This document shows positions 12,218-24,693 of a stretch of DNA of 64,000 nt, piece after piece (positions within the stretch are counted from its first letter, which is position 1; each line of letters starts with the position of its first letter). Both the position numbers and the translations under genes were made by a program. The stretch covers positions 30,016,048-30,080,047 of the forward strand of contig NC_066317.1 of assembly GCF_022539315.1 (NCBI RefSeq). Direction: 5' to 3'. The notes beneath the pieces were generated by a model that was given only the letters and a program-made list of their open reading frames with translations, made no database searches and was not told the origin of the DNA. This stretch comes from Serinus canaria. Taxonomy: Eukaryota > Chordata > Aves > Passeriformes > Fringillidae.

Positions 12218-12232
12218 GTTGTTCCTGATGAT
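12218..12232 (+). other. Candidate 15-nt microexon
   Basis: A strong acceptor (pyrimidine tract ending TTTTCCCCTAG at 12217) and a consensus donor (GTGAGT at 12233) bracket 15 nt, GTTGTTCCTGATGAT. It would add five residues, VVPDD, in frame 1 (LFLM in frame 2; frame 3 has a stop). Microexons of this size occur in long neuronal genes. I do not recognise the peptide, and no flanking exon lies in the window, so the assignment is unproven. Confidence 0.25.
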
Positions 12233-15200
12233 GTGAGTTTCAGATTTGGTTTACACAGAATGTCCATCTTTGATGAAAACACATAATTTACTTCTAGTAG
12301 TTATTTCTAGAAAATGTAAATGATGGATTCACATACCTGGCTGAGCCATAAAATTAGAATTTTAATTTAAAATTATTTGTGCTTTAGCTAGTTCTCCCTG
12401 AAATGTTAGGAACCAGGACTTAGTCCCAGCAGACATTTGTATATTTGATCTCAAATAGTTTCAAAGCAATCTTTTCTTGTAGTAAAGTTAGAGCACATGA
12501 TTTAATGTATTATTGCTGTATGCCATGGAAAATTTAATCTCTGTTAGTATACACAGAAATAGCATATTTTCTTAGATCCAGAGCCTCAAAAGCCCTTGGG
12601 TCTGAGCTATGGAATGGAGTGCCCAAATGGAATTACTTCCGGACATGGTGCTGCCTAACTTGCCTTCAGTTAAAGTTTTCTGGGCATCCAGGCACCTACA
12701 GAGAGTTTGCCTCCCTTTTATCACAGTTTGATGACCTGGCACATGTTTTGTGCTCGAGTCTGCTCCAGATCCTCACAAAAGGGTCCTTCAAGAGTTAACT
12801 GAGAGAGGCTATATTCAGTCAACCTCTTCGATGTGCGACAAACATGAGCTTGAATTCCTTTAGCTCAACTTTGTAACTCCATTTTGCGAAGGTATGGTAG
12901 TCTGAGATCTGCTGTCTTTCAGAGTGGGAGGGATTTTACCCTACTTTTTCCATATAGGTGAATGTTAGAGCTGGAGGCTTTTGCTAATTTGTTTGGAGGC
13001 ACTTGCCATTCTTTTATTGAAATTGTTCCATTATGCCATGAACAACCAAATTATTGTTGGAGCAAAAAAAAACAAGCAAAGCTGTCTGAAGGGATTTGGA
13101 AATTCTGAAGAGGCCTGCTCTTCAACTCATACTTCAAGACAAAGTCAATTTAGAATAGACAGATATTTTATTGAAAGCACAAATCCAATCTTCAGAACAG
13201 GTGTCCTTTCAATTCTCTTCCCCTGTCCATGTTCCCTCTCCATAAGGTTGAGACATTTTAGGCTGCTGCATTGTCTAAAGTTCTTCCTTCCCTGTCAAAA
13301 TCTCTTATGAAAATACAGTAGACAGTTGTTACTCTAGATCAGTTATGTTCAACTTTTTGAACCTCTTTAGAAAATTCACATTAATAGTGCTACACAGCAT
13401 AAGAACTTGCTTGTCTATATGTAATGTGGATTTTTTTAGAGATAGCTAGGACATACCTTGTATTAGTTATAAAACAGACATAATATTACCTGTAGAAGAA
13501 GCAGAATTGTTGGATCTTCATGGTTCCCCTCTGAGAATACCAATTCCCTTTAGATAGAAAACTGAATTTAGTTTTTGTTTGCTGTTTCAATTGATCTGGA
13601 TTTAGGCTAATGATCTCTAAATAAAAAACTTCGTCAATTACAAGTAATTTGATTTAAATTCTGCAGGGTTTTTTTCAGCAGAGGAGGTTCAGGGCTAATG
13701 ATTACTTTGGAGTAAATTATTTAGTGTGAGTGTATTATGCATACATTGTAATATATTTAGGTCTTCAGGCACTCTGACTTTTAGTCTGAGATACTCAATA
13801 AAAGCATTAAGCCTATATTTAGAATACCTTTAGTTCTTTTCATAAAGACAAGCCATCTGCAAAGTCTGTGTGTACATACGTTGTGGGAGTGGGGCATTTA
13901 GAGGTTATATCTCTAACAGTTTGGTTCACTTAAAGTTAATTTATTTTCTTATGTAACTTGATTTCTTTTCACTAAGGCTGAAAAAAATCAATTTCTCTGA
14001 TACGTCACCTCTTCAAAGTCATAACCCATGCTGCTGATTCATGACATGATTACCATGCCTTCAAAACTTCAATTAGCTCAATCTGAAATAGAATTTCCAA
14101 AGGCAGTGTTGTCCTTTGAGGTAATATAAATGTCAGTAAAAATGTACTAGCTGAATAAATACCATCCACTTACAGTTAAATACTAGGACTACAGATTGGT
14201 TATGGCACTTAAGCAAATAGAGCCGTACTATAGAAAACGTTGCAAATATGCCTTTCAAACCTGTAAGTTCTGTCCAAGAAGAATCAATAGTAGCAATAAA
14301 TAGATGTGCAGAGTTCTAAAGTAAGGTGCTTCTCTAAGTTTGTATTTTTGTGAAATTTTTTTGCTTTGAAGTCAAATGCAAATGAATTCATTTAGTTGCT
14401 CTTTCGTTTTTTTGGTTTTTTTTTTTCTTTGTGTACTACTGATACTCTTAGTTCTTAAGTTTCACTTAATTTCAAATTGAACTTCACATAAATTGAGAAA
14501 GCAATACTATTTCCATTTTGAAAGAGTTTAACTCTTTTTGGTGCACAGAAGCTTTGGCAACCAGTGCTGCATCCATGGATGTGGGCTGGGCTCTTCAACT
14601 TTGCATATCATGGATACACCTCTGGCTTTTCTTTAGAGAGGTGACAATTGCATGCTTTGTACAGTCTTCACTTCTATTCATCAGGTAATATGAAAAATGG
14701 ATTTGGGATAAAAGTAGTCACTGGAAAGGGAGGTTGATAGACAAAGTGGTTTAAACCTAGCCCAAGGTTACTGTGTGTTTGTTAAGGGGGCAGAAGAATA
14801 TGCCCATAAGAGCTATGAGCTTTGGTGACAACTGTGATGAATGCTTGACTGGCAGATTTATATGCAGGGTTTGAATGGTCTTGGATTGTGCAGCATGCAA
14901 TATGTTACAAAGCTGGCTTTAATAATTTGCCTACTGGGCCTCAAAGTCTTCCAGTAAGTTGTCACAACAACAGTTTCTTTTCAGAATGTTTGTACTCTCC
15001 TTCTTTTCTTGTGGCTGAGTGACTAATGTGGTATGTGGGGTATACAGCTTACTGTAACACATCCAAGGCTTAAGAATAGTGTATGTTTCAGGCTTTCACA
15101 TAAGAATATGAACAGTGGAAAACACAGTGGAGGTCTTCAGGAAAAACAAAAATCAGAAGCAGTGTGATTATTGAGAATTGGATTTTTTTGGGATATATCA

Positions 15201-18200
15201 TTCAGTGACACTGGATTCTCTGTATTCAATAAACCTCATAGAATATTTTAAGAACTGCCTAGGCACACAATGATGTGCCCTGTCCAGGCATTGCCAAAAT
15301 CTTGGTGTTCTTCCTACATCAGACCCTAATTAAGGACGATGTAAAAATGTTTAAGGAGACAGTAAGTGGAGGACAAGCAGTATGTTTGGTGCTTTTGCAG
15401 CCCCCTTGTTTCAGCTATGTTCTGCAAACCCCTGTGTTGTGAAAAATATGCAGAAAATAACTAACATAGTATTTTTCTTCAGCCAAATTATGATATGAGG
15501 GAACAGGCTGGGATTCCAATGCACAGCTGAAAGTTATGGGGCAAGAAGGAATTATTTAGTAGGGATGCTCCTCTGTCTAGCATTAAATCAATCAAAACAA
15601 TGGTTTGGGTTCAACATTCTCATCAGCAAAAATTCGTCTATGGGCCAAAATGGAGAACAGGACAAACTGTTCATTTTCAATTCCTGTGCAGTGAAAATGG
15701 TGGTGGTATTATAAATCAGTTTCTGAAAGCTGCTAGAACTATCGGGCATAATCCAAGCCCTACAATTTATTTTTCAACATTATTCTCTAAATGGCAGATT
15801 TTAATACTGCTCACCACCATTTTTTCATCTTCTGCTTGGTGTATCTGAGATGCAGAGCTGTGATAATGACCTTTGTTACACAGAATCCTGTCTAACAGCT
15901 CAAGCATTTTTTCCAGGGCATAATGGATAGATTTGATACAACCAGCTTGCTTTTAGGTTTAGTGTTGGAAAAAGTAATTACTACAAGGTAATTGCAATGC
16001 TGCTGGTTTTGTTTGGAACATAAAGGGACTATTCCAGCACAATTTAGGATGAAATCTGGTTAGATTTTGATAAAATCCCAAATAAATATGCACCTGTTAG
16101 AATCATGCTCTGTTTGATAACTATCCTGTATCCATAAACAAAAGTTTATTGTAGTGGAAACCAAGCAAAACTTCATGTTTTTTACATTTATCAGATGACC
16201 CTGGTGCTGGACAAGATGGATGTTGAAAGGAAAGACCCTTGAAGCTGGTTGAATCCTTGTTGTTTTTTTTTTTGTATAGCACGTCAACTTTTAATTATAC
16301 ATGGTATTTGATATATTCTTTATTTTACTTTTTCTTGCTTAAAAAGTAAAAATATTAACTTGTTGTACTTTGGGAATGGTATTCTCCAATTTAATAGTCC
16401 TGCCAATAGTCAATAGTCCATGCCACTGCTCACTTCTGCCCTTGCCCTCCAGCTGGAAGCCCAAAAGTCAAAGATCATGGGTGGAGCTGCCTTGTGACAT
16501 AGAAACTGGCTTGCTGAATATTTCTTTTCGTAATTACCAGAAACATTAATGTGAGCATAGAATTACAGGAGCTCAAATAGACTCCTGTATTGTTCCCTAA
16601 ATAGTTACACATTTGTGATGTCATAACTGGTTCTGTAGAGAGGATTACTGGATACCAAAAAGAATTCTGACTTTAAGTGTTGGGTAAGAGAAGAAGCCAA
16701 TTGAAACTTGTTAGAAATATTTGAATGATCTCAGAAAGAGAGATATAACTATTTTGATTTCTTCCTAAATCAATATTCTCCAAGTTTTTGAAAACTATCC
16801 AAGTAAGCACTTTGCCCTTGCTGAGATACCCTTGAGGTTTGTCATGTGATGTTATGCAGAATATATGGTGTAGAAGTACAGACATTTGGAAGAGCCTGTG
16901 GGACAGGTGAATGAAAAGTGTTTGTACGTCTCCTTTATCAAATATTAAAAGTATTACCATAGAGAAGATAGTTCTCTGGCTGTATAAAGCAATGGGAGGC
17001 AGATACTTTTAGTACTTTCCAAATTCAGATCTTAAGCTGCATCAGTCTCTTTGAAAGGTTTGATTTTGATTGACTTTACATAACTTACACAGTGTCTACT
17101 TCATGAAGTTCTGATTTTTTTTTCATTTTTTTTCTTTTTGCAAAACCAAGTGATACCACTGAAAAATTTTGAAGCAAATCTATTTCAGTCTTTTTGATGA
17201 GGAAAACGGGAATATAGCTTTACTGACAAGGAGTCCAACAATACTGAAAGTGTAGCACCTCAATCACCTTATCTCTTCAGGACATAAATTAGATCAATAT
17301 GGAATCTGAAAAATGGTATTTTTTTAAAGCTCCAAATATCTTCGAAATAATGAACTTAGTGTAATCCAATAAAAAATATTTTTAACTTAGCTTTATGTTT
17401 AATAGGGTACTTTTCTTCAGCTAAGAAGTATATTTTTAATTGAAGTGTGAGTCAGAGAGTGGCCCCACAGTTATCTGTGTAAGACACAATGAAACTGGAG
17501 AAAGCTGTAAAACTGATTGAAGTTCAAAACTGTTCTAATGAATAGGTTTATCCATAAAGAGCTATTTTGCTTTATAAGGACAAAGATCTGCTTTTTTTTA
17601 TGTTGACAAATTAGAAGCACTGCTGCCACTGAGACTGAGACACTTTCTTGATAGGTCAGTGCTATTTAAAGATCACACAAAAAGCTATCAAAGGAAATAC
17701 ACAAAGAAAGGGCATACAGTTGATTCTTTACTGGAGGTGACCAATAACAAATATAGTTTATGAGGAACTTGTAAGGAATGTGATTATTTTAGAAGGTCAG
17801 GCATGGAAAGAAAAATAGGAGCACCTGAATCTGGTAACACTTAGTATTTAATAAGAACTTTGTGTGTAATAAGTGGCATTATTTGTAATTGTAAAAGTCA
17901 TGTTCTGAAACCTTTAACTTAAGATATTTTGATGTGACTTTCAGAGAGCCAGAACTAAAGGATATGGAAATAATAATGTATTCCACAGCAGAAATGATTT
18001 CTAGGCTTTTGGTTATGCAAGCTCTGAAATGGGGTTTATCTGTGTATAAAATACACAAATTTTTAGAATGACCAGTTTAATATTAGATTAATAACAAAAC
18101 TAGAGAAAGATGAGTGGGAAACATGCAGCATGAAATAAGTAAGAGAAAGTTGAATGACTTTCAATTAACCAAATAATATTTCCAAAATTAGTGACTACTG

Positions 18201-18956
18201 GGTTTTTCTTTAAAGCAAAACCAAACTATTAAAAATAATATTTTATAATTTGCCAGTTGATCACAACTTACAATTTATAAGTACTATATGTTTTGTTGTT
18301 TGCTAAAATTATTTTAAAACTTCTTGAAAATATTTGGGAACATATAATTGTGCAAGTAATATTGTGCTGCCCTTGTTTTATGCTGTGGTAACAAAAGCTT
18401 TAACTTTTCTTTTTTAAATGCTTTATTTTTTAGTTTTTATCATTCTATGTGCTCTTAGCCATGTTATTTCAGCATTTAACACATTCGTTTTCATTTGTTA
18501 ATTTCTGAATTATTATTTGCTTTTTAATTCTGCAGTCTTGGATTTCAGTGGACTTATGTCTTGTCAGTACCAGAGATATCTGTATCCTTCATTGATTAAG
18601 TAAATGTAGCAGCAGACTAAGGGTGGATTTCTGATTATTTCATGTATTTTCTGAGATTGAGACATGTCAGACTGGATGGCTTCTGTTGTCAGCTATTTTC
18701 TTACTCTCATCAGGTCAAAATTGAGTATTTTGGTATAATTTGTATTTAATGACTTTAGATTTGATTTTGAATCCTCTGGCATCAATGATTGTGTGAAACA
18801 GAGCATCGGATAAATACTACAACCAGATGAAGTCTGGATTACTGAAGTATCAGACTGAAATACAGGGTATGCAGATTCTCTTTACTCTTAGCCTAGTGAC
18901 AGAGCTGGACAATGCAATCTTTTGAATAACCTAAATTTTTAACTTAACTGTTGAAA
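12233..18956. other. Noncoding stretch
   Basis: No coding region is supported. The block at 12590-12900 is richer in GC and retains several CpGs and may be an unrecognised old repeat. At 13985-14110 there is a TACGTCA half-CRE (14001-14007) and a TGCTGATTCATGA sequence (14032-14044) close to a MAF/AP-1 recognition element. The remainder is unique AT-rich sequence. Confidence 0.5.
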
Positions 18957-19018
18957 TTTTTTTGTTTGTTTGGGTTTTTGTGTTTTCTTTTTTTTTTTTT
19001 TTGTTTTGTTTTGCTTGT
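18957..19018 (+). repeat. T/G-rich low-complexity tract
   Basis: T runs interrupted by single G or GGG on the + strand, including a 15-T run. It generates a spurious Phe/Val-rich open frame. Confidence 0.9.
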
Positions 19019-22000
19019 GTCTTGTCTTCCTTTCAAAAGGAAGAAGTAGCTCTGTTCTTTCAAAGATGTACATGTGTGTATATATAGAGTCTAAAGAAAA
19101 AGTGGTGTACTTTAAAAGCCTTATGAAACAGATCAGTAACTTTAAAGTGGCGTGGAAATAAACAGTTCTCTTTGATCTAGAAGTATAGCAAGATAAAATC
19201 TACAGATGTTAACTCACACTTCTAATTTTTAATCTTCTGTGAAGATGATTCCCTTTATCTGAATTTCTGTCTGCACACCAGAAGTGCACTTATGGAATTA
19301 GGAGGATTGGGCAACTAGAAAATAGTAAAATACTGATGATATCCAGTTTTGAGTAAAAGCATTAAAACAAACTCTAATATGTTCCTTGTAAGTAGTAATA
19401 GTAGTATGAAATTAATTTCTTGTTAGCAATCAAGTATACTTCTTCTGTTGCGAGCAGTGCTAAGGTCATCCTTGATCCTCCCAGTTTGTCATATGAAAAA
19501 TTACCACTCAAGAAGTTGCTTTTGACCTTACCTGGTGTTGGTGTGGCCTCCTGCAGTAGCTGCCAGCATGCAAAGGTTGCGGCAGGGATTGACAGACAGT
19601 AAAAGGGAGCTAAACTCTCTAACCAGAGTAAAACACAAGACTGTAGGACAGTGAAAACCACTGTAAAGAGAAACTGAATGGAATTTCTGCTCACACCTTA
19701 GAGAATCTTGGGTTGTGTTTCATGTCTCGCCAGCTTGGGCAGGGGATGTTCCCTTGTCTCCAGCCACATTACTGGGTGGAAGTACAGTGAAACAGAGAGT
19801 GGCTACTGTTTGCAGGGGCTTGTCTAGTATGAGCAGAAGAATAAAGCCAGTGCAATAGTAAGAACTAAAGCAGTATGAATAACACTGAAAAGTACCTCCC
19901 TAATTGTGTGAAACAAAAATGTGTTTGGTACCTTATCCATAGACTGAAAGGATACTGGAAACCATAGCAAACATAAAAATAAGGGTTTTTTTCCTGCATG
20001 AAAGCAGAGTTTTTTGAACTATATTATTTATATAAAGTAGAACATGGAAGGAAGAAAGGTTTACTTAGAAATATCTAAAAACTAGGTCTGTAATCTGGGA
20101 TGTGTGAGAACTACATCCCTATTTCGAATCTGTAAGAATCAAAAAAACCCAGAATTTCTGACATCTAGGCAAGATCCTAAAAGTAATGATGCAGTGACTT
20201 GTAACAGTTTCTTGGAAAAGTTTGCCTATGGCTCTTTTTTTTAGGGTCCTGTGTGGTCATCAGGTAAAAAGGATGTGCAGTGGTCAGTAAGGAAGGTAAA
20301 AGAAGCCAGAGTACAGTGGTTTTGGAGGGGCTTGGAGGATTATGCTGTACTGTGTGAAAGGAAAACAGTAATTAAGGTCTAAAACATTTATACATGCATG
20401 AAAACATTGATAATGAAACAAAATAATTCTGATTCAGCCACTGACTGAATCTGACTATATATTTTTTTACATTCACCTGATGAAATGGTTGTGGGAGTTG
20501 AGGAGTTTTGCTTTTTATTTTCCCTTTAGGTTGAATTTATATAGTTTCAAGCTGAGATTCTCATTAACTAGGAAAACATTAGGATGAAAGAACTTGAATA
20601 CCACCTGTGTCAAATGAATAAATCTGCAGCCACAATTACAGAAAGGTTTTCATGTGCAAAGTATGTCCTCAAACTTTAAACAGAGTGTTTGAAATTGAGT
20701 TCATCTGGTAATGACTTGGTTGAAAATATTGACAAGGTCCAGGTAAAAAAGCTATAATAATTGTCATCAATGCATGGTAAATAGTTGATTCAGTGGAAGA
20801 AAGGTTACTCAAGATTTTATCTAGATGATTTAGTATCCTGTAGTATCATTCTTGATATATCACATCTTCATTACCTTAGCAGCTTTGTTTAAATACCCTG
20901 GACTTGTCTTAAAAAATTTATTTTCCCCTTTTTATTTTGAAAATGGTTGGTGTATAAGTATATTTGTTTGTGGGGAAATAGAAGCAGACACCCTTCTACA
21001 TAATTTTTAGGGACTGGTATTTAAATTGCTTTTTAAAAATTCTGCCCATCTCTTGAATGGAAATCTTAATTAGGTTCTGGATGTCAGTCCTATAATGTAA
21101 GGTATAGTATACCCAGAAGCGCAGAGGCTTCTTGTAGCAAAAATGTTTAATTGTTTTTTTTTTCCATAATAACTGTGACCTTTTCAAACCATTTTAAAAT
21201 GAGCTTCTTGGTTTCTTAATTTTATGTCAGATTATATATAAACTCTGTTGTTCTGCTTTGGAGGAAGTAGTGCATAATTTAGTAATAAAACAAATATGTT
21301 TTCTTATACTCTTTAAAATCTCAGCAGTTCTAGCTCGTATCTGATGTGCATGGGCACTGCAGTCACTAAGAGATGCCACAGTTAGTGCCCTGTAATGCAT
21401 TTCACATGAATCTGTACAATTCTAAGGGAACTGTAAAATACATAGCACATGCCTATATTCTTTTCTATAAATCATGTGTATATAACATGAATCTCCTGAA
21501 GAATCTGATGAATAGTTTCTTCCTTTGTAAATTAAAGCGAAACAAAATAAAATCCTCCCTACAACTTTTATGGTCCACATATGAACTAAGATGTAGGCTA
21601 TACCTAGTTGTCATTTAATTTCATAAAATGGAAATGCATTTCTTTGCTATCTAGCTGAGAATTGGAATGCCTTTATAAGTCTGTTTTGGCATCCCTGAGG
21701 ACATTGCCAGTGAAAATGTAAAACCCACATGGTCTCCACAACTCTCTCCTAAGACCATGTTTTTGTCTTGGAAGTAACAGAGTGTAATATGAGATAGAGC
21801 AGTTGCCAAGGTAACTGTTCTTTTCCCATTTAATAGCAGCAGGTGAATGGTTGCCTGGATATCCACAGTAATTTGCTGGGGCTCTAGTAATTCATGAATG
21901 ATGTACACATTCTTTTCTAGGCTTGTTTTTCTCTCACAGAAGCTTTGAATAAAACCCCAAGGTACATGATAAGTATTAAAATATTATTCAATATTATTAA

Positions 22001-24639
22001 ATAATTATTCTTCTTTTACTGCTGTGTTTTTAATATTAATATTTTAATACTGTTTTAAATGCAGACTATTAGACCAAGATCTTTTTAAATTATGATAGCT
22101 CTTTACAGAAGAACTTATTTTCTGATTTTTTTTTTTTTTTAATCTTGGTTTGCTATTTTAAAACACTTCAGGAATTTAACTAATTAACACCATATTTAAA
22201 TCTGCAGCTAATGAGACAAATTTTCAAGTGCAATTTCTGGTTTGTTCTTATTGCACTTTCCTTTAGTGAAACCAGTAAGATGTTTGAAAATAAGACTAGT
22301 CTCTCATTCTTATTCTCCTGAATTTAAAAGGAAATACACCCAGCAAAGAGGTGTTCAGATTTTATGGACTTTGAGAATAGATGGGAAAGTTCTCATGAAA
22401 TGTGGCATAATAATTATTTTCAGTGATTAGAACATAAGTCTCCAGTGTGTCTTAATTAAGTCTCCAGTGTGTTTTACTGTATAAGACTGTTTTATTCAGT
22501 CTGTTGGCAGGTTCAGAAATAATCTGTTGCATTTTTTATAACTCAGTTTGTTATCTCATTACATATACATAATCAGAATGGAAATAAAATCTTAAGTTTG
22601 GGACAAACAAAATGTGTTTTAGATATTTCTCTTGTGCATAAATCTGGTCATCCAAGTCCCTAAACATGCCATCTATATGTGGTCTGTATTCCAGCTGGCA
22701 AATACCTTAAAACTGTGGAATCTCCTCACATAATCTCTAAATTTAGCACTTCATGTGAAATAGCATTGATTAAAGAAAAATATATCTCTCTTAATAATTC
22801 AGTTGTTATTATGAATAATGCCAAAGTCCTCAAATACTAACATTGCAAACAAGCTGGCAGAACATAAGTAATCAGCTAAATAAAGCCAGGAGCCAAATTT
22901 ATGAAGACAAGGACAAGACAGGGTCAAAGCTGTTCCACCTTTAAGAATTAGAAACACACTCTCAGTGGAACTATTCTGTGTAATGGCAATCATGAGATCC
23001 CGAGAGATTTGATGGAAGTCTTGTATTTATTTAATTTCTAAAGGTTTTCTCTTAGAGCTCTTGCTTTCTGAAAAGCACAATTAGTGCTGGAGATGAGTCT
23101 TTTAAAGCTGACAGTGAAACTGCTTTATAACAGAAGTTTAGTCTACTTTCTTTCAGTTACTGAAATAAAATAGGAGGTGTGTCATTATGTGGGATAGACA
23201 GTTCTTGGCTCAGAAGTTGTTTTGCCTCCCTAAAAAGGGATTGGAGAACAAATAGATTTGTTTTAGGCATCCATCTTAGCCAAGACTACCACCTGATAGG
23301 TAGACTCAACATCTTGGCATCACTGTAAATGTTAATGCCATCTCTGATTTGTTTTGATAGCCTCATCAGACACTTATTCACCAAAAGTACTTATTTAAAC
23401 AGATCAGACTCTTAGAAGTAACAAAACTACTGTAATTCCCAGTCTGAAGACACATTTTTACTGGGGTGTGTAACTTCAGACAGATGTGATAGTTGTTTTC
23501 TTCTCCCTTCATGACTTGACACTAAATCCTGTAGCTAAAGTGAATGACAGCAGTGACCAAAGCACAGCTCTAAGATGCTGAATGGACTTGTAAGTTACCT
23601 GAAGGGCAGCAGTTTGTAACAAATAGACCTCCTCAGGGCTTCTGGAGAAGCTTTCAGTAAAATTATTTTCTATTGTTTAATTATTAAAATAAATTTTCAC
23701 TCTTCCTATAAAGATTTCCAAATTCAAGTCTGCTATTAAGCAAAGGCGAACCAAAGGAATGTTAGTAGAGCTGCTAATAGTTTCTGAACAATAGAAAGAA
23801 AATGCCTTATTGATACATATTTATTCACTCTGGTTCTACATATCATGTTTTTGATTTATAAAGTCTCTCACTAGTGGAATAGGTTGGAAAATACTGTGCT
23901 TATAAGCTGTCAAACTAGTACTCCTAATTATTTCAGTAGGGCAAAACTGACCTTTCTTCCACGATACCCTTGAAGTTTGCAGCTTCAGTACAGTTAAATG
24001 TTAGAAACAAAATTAACCCAGCCACACATAAAACAAGAAACAAAACTGAGAGCTTAGATCCTTCCATAGTTGCATTTCTCTGTGGTAATTATATTATTTT
24101 CTCCCATAGGTGTAAAAGAGGTTGTAGAAGCTCTAAGTACCAGGCATGTGTTTTCTTCAAAGTGGCTATTGTTGCAGAGATGAATCATCAAATCATCCCT
24201 GTGTTGTGTTTTCAAAATTCTTTTTAGTTTGTAGAAGTAAAGGTTGGCACTCACTGAGAATTTTAACAACTCTGGTGAATCAAATCTATGAAATACAGAC
24301 ACGGGAGTCCAGAAAATAGCTTTGAAAGGATTCAGTATTACATTTGAATAGAAGAAACAGTGAATTTATTTTGTTTTTATTATTATGTTAATTGTTGGGT
24401 GCTTTTTGTGTATGCAGGAGCTGCAGAACAAATGTAATATTTACATAAAGATTAGCAACATAGTAATGTTTGAAAACACTCATCTTGTGACATGAGTGAT
24501 CTTTACAAATTGTTAGGCAACCATGTGTTCTGCAGCAAACTTCTCAGCATCTCAGTTTATCAGCTCTTCTTGTGGCTGATTTTTGATATCTAAAAAGATA
24601 GGGTGGAGGTCACTAGAGAGCAACTTAACCCCTTTGCAG
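19019..24639. other. Noncoding stretch
   Basis: No coding region is supported. The 19440-19870 block is richer in GC, keeps several CpGs and shows overlapping open frames on both strands, as an old repeat might, but I cannot place it in a family. The inverted repeat at 21972-22051 and a 16-bp direct repeat (22435-22450 and 22457-22472, period 22) are the only structures seen. A T15 run lies at 22126-22140. Confidence 0.5.
21972..22051. repeat. Inverted repeat, 15-bp perfect arms, 50-nt spacer
   Basis: The arm AGTATTAAAATATTA (21972-21986) and its exact reverse complement TAATATTTTAATACT (22037-22051) flank a 50-nt AT-rich spacer. It may be the ends of a very short transposon or simply AT-rich chance structure. 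No target-site duplication is obvious outside the arms. Confidence 0.8.
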
Positions 24640-24663
24640 AAGAGTAAAATTATATATGTAAAG
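24640..24663 (+). other. Candidate 24-nt microexon
   Basis: An acceptor with a pyrimidine tract (AACCCCTTTGCAG, ending 24639) and a consensus donor (AAG|GTGAGT, GT at 24664) bracket exactly 24 nt. Frame 1 is open and reads KSKIIYVK; the other two frames contain stops. The size and site quality fit a microexon. The peptide is not recognised and no partner exon lies in the window. A second AG|GTGAGT lies only 24 nt downstream (24686-24693). Confidence 0.28.
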
Positions 24664-24685
24664 GTGAGTTTTCTTTCTATTTCTT

Positions 24686-24693
24686 AGGTGAGT
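24686..24693 (+). other. Abutting acceptor/donor (recursive-splice-like site)
   Basis: A pyrimidine tract (TTTTCTTTCTATTTCTT) runs directly into AG|GTGAGT, with acceptor AG at 24686-24687 and donor GT at 24688. An acceptor fused to a regenerated donor is the signature of recursive splice sites, known in very long introns of flies and of vertebrate brain genes. The sequence match is good; use in vivo is unknown. Confidence 0.3.
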
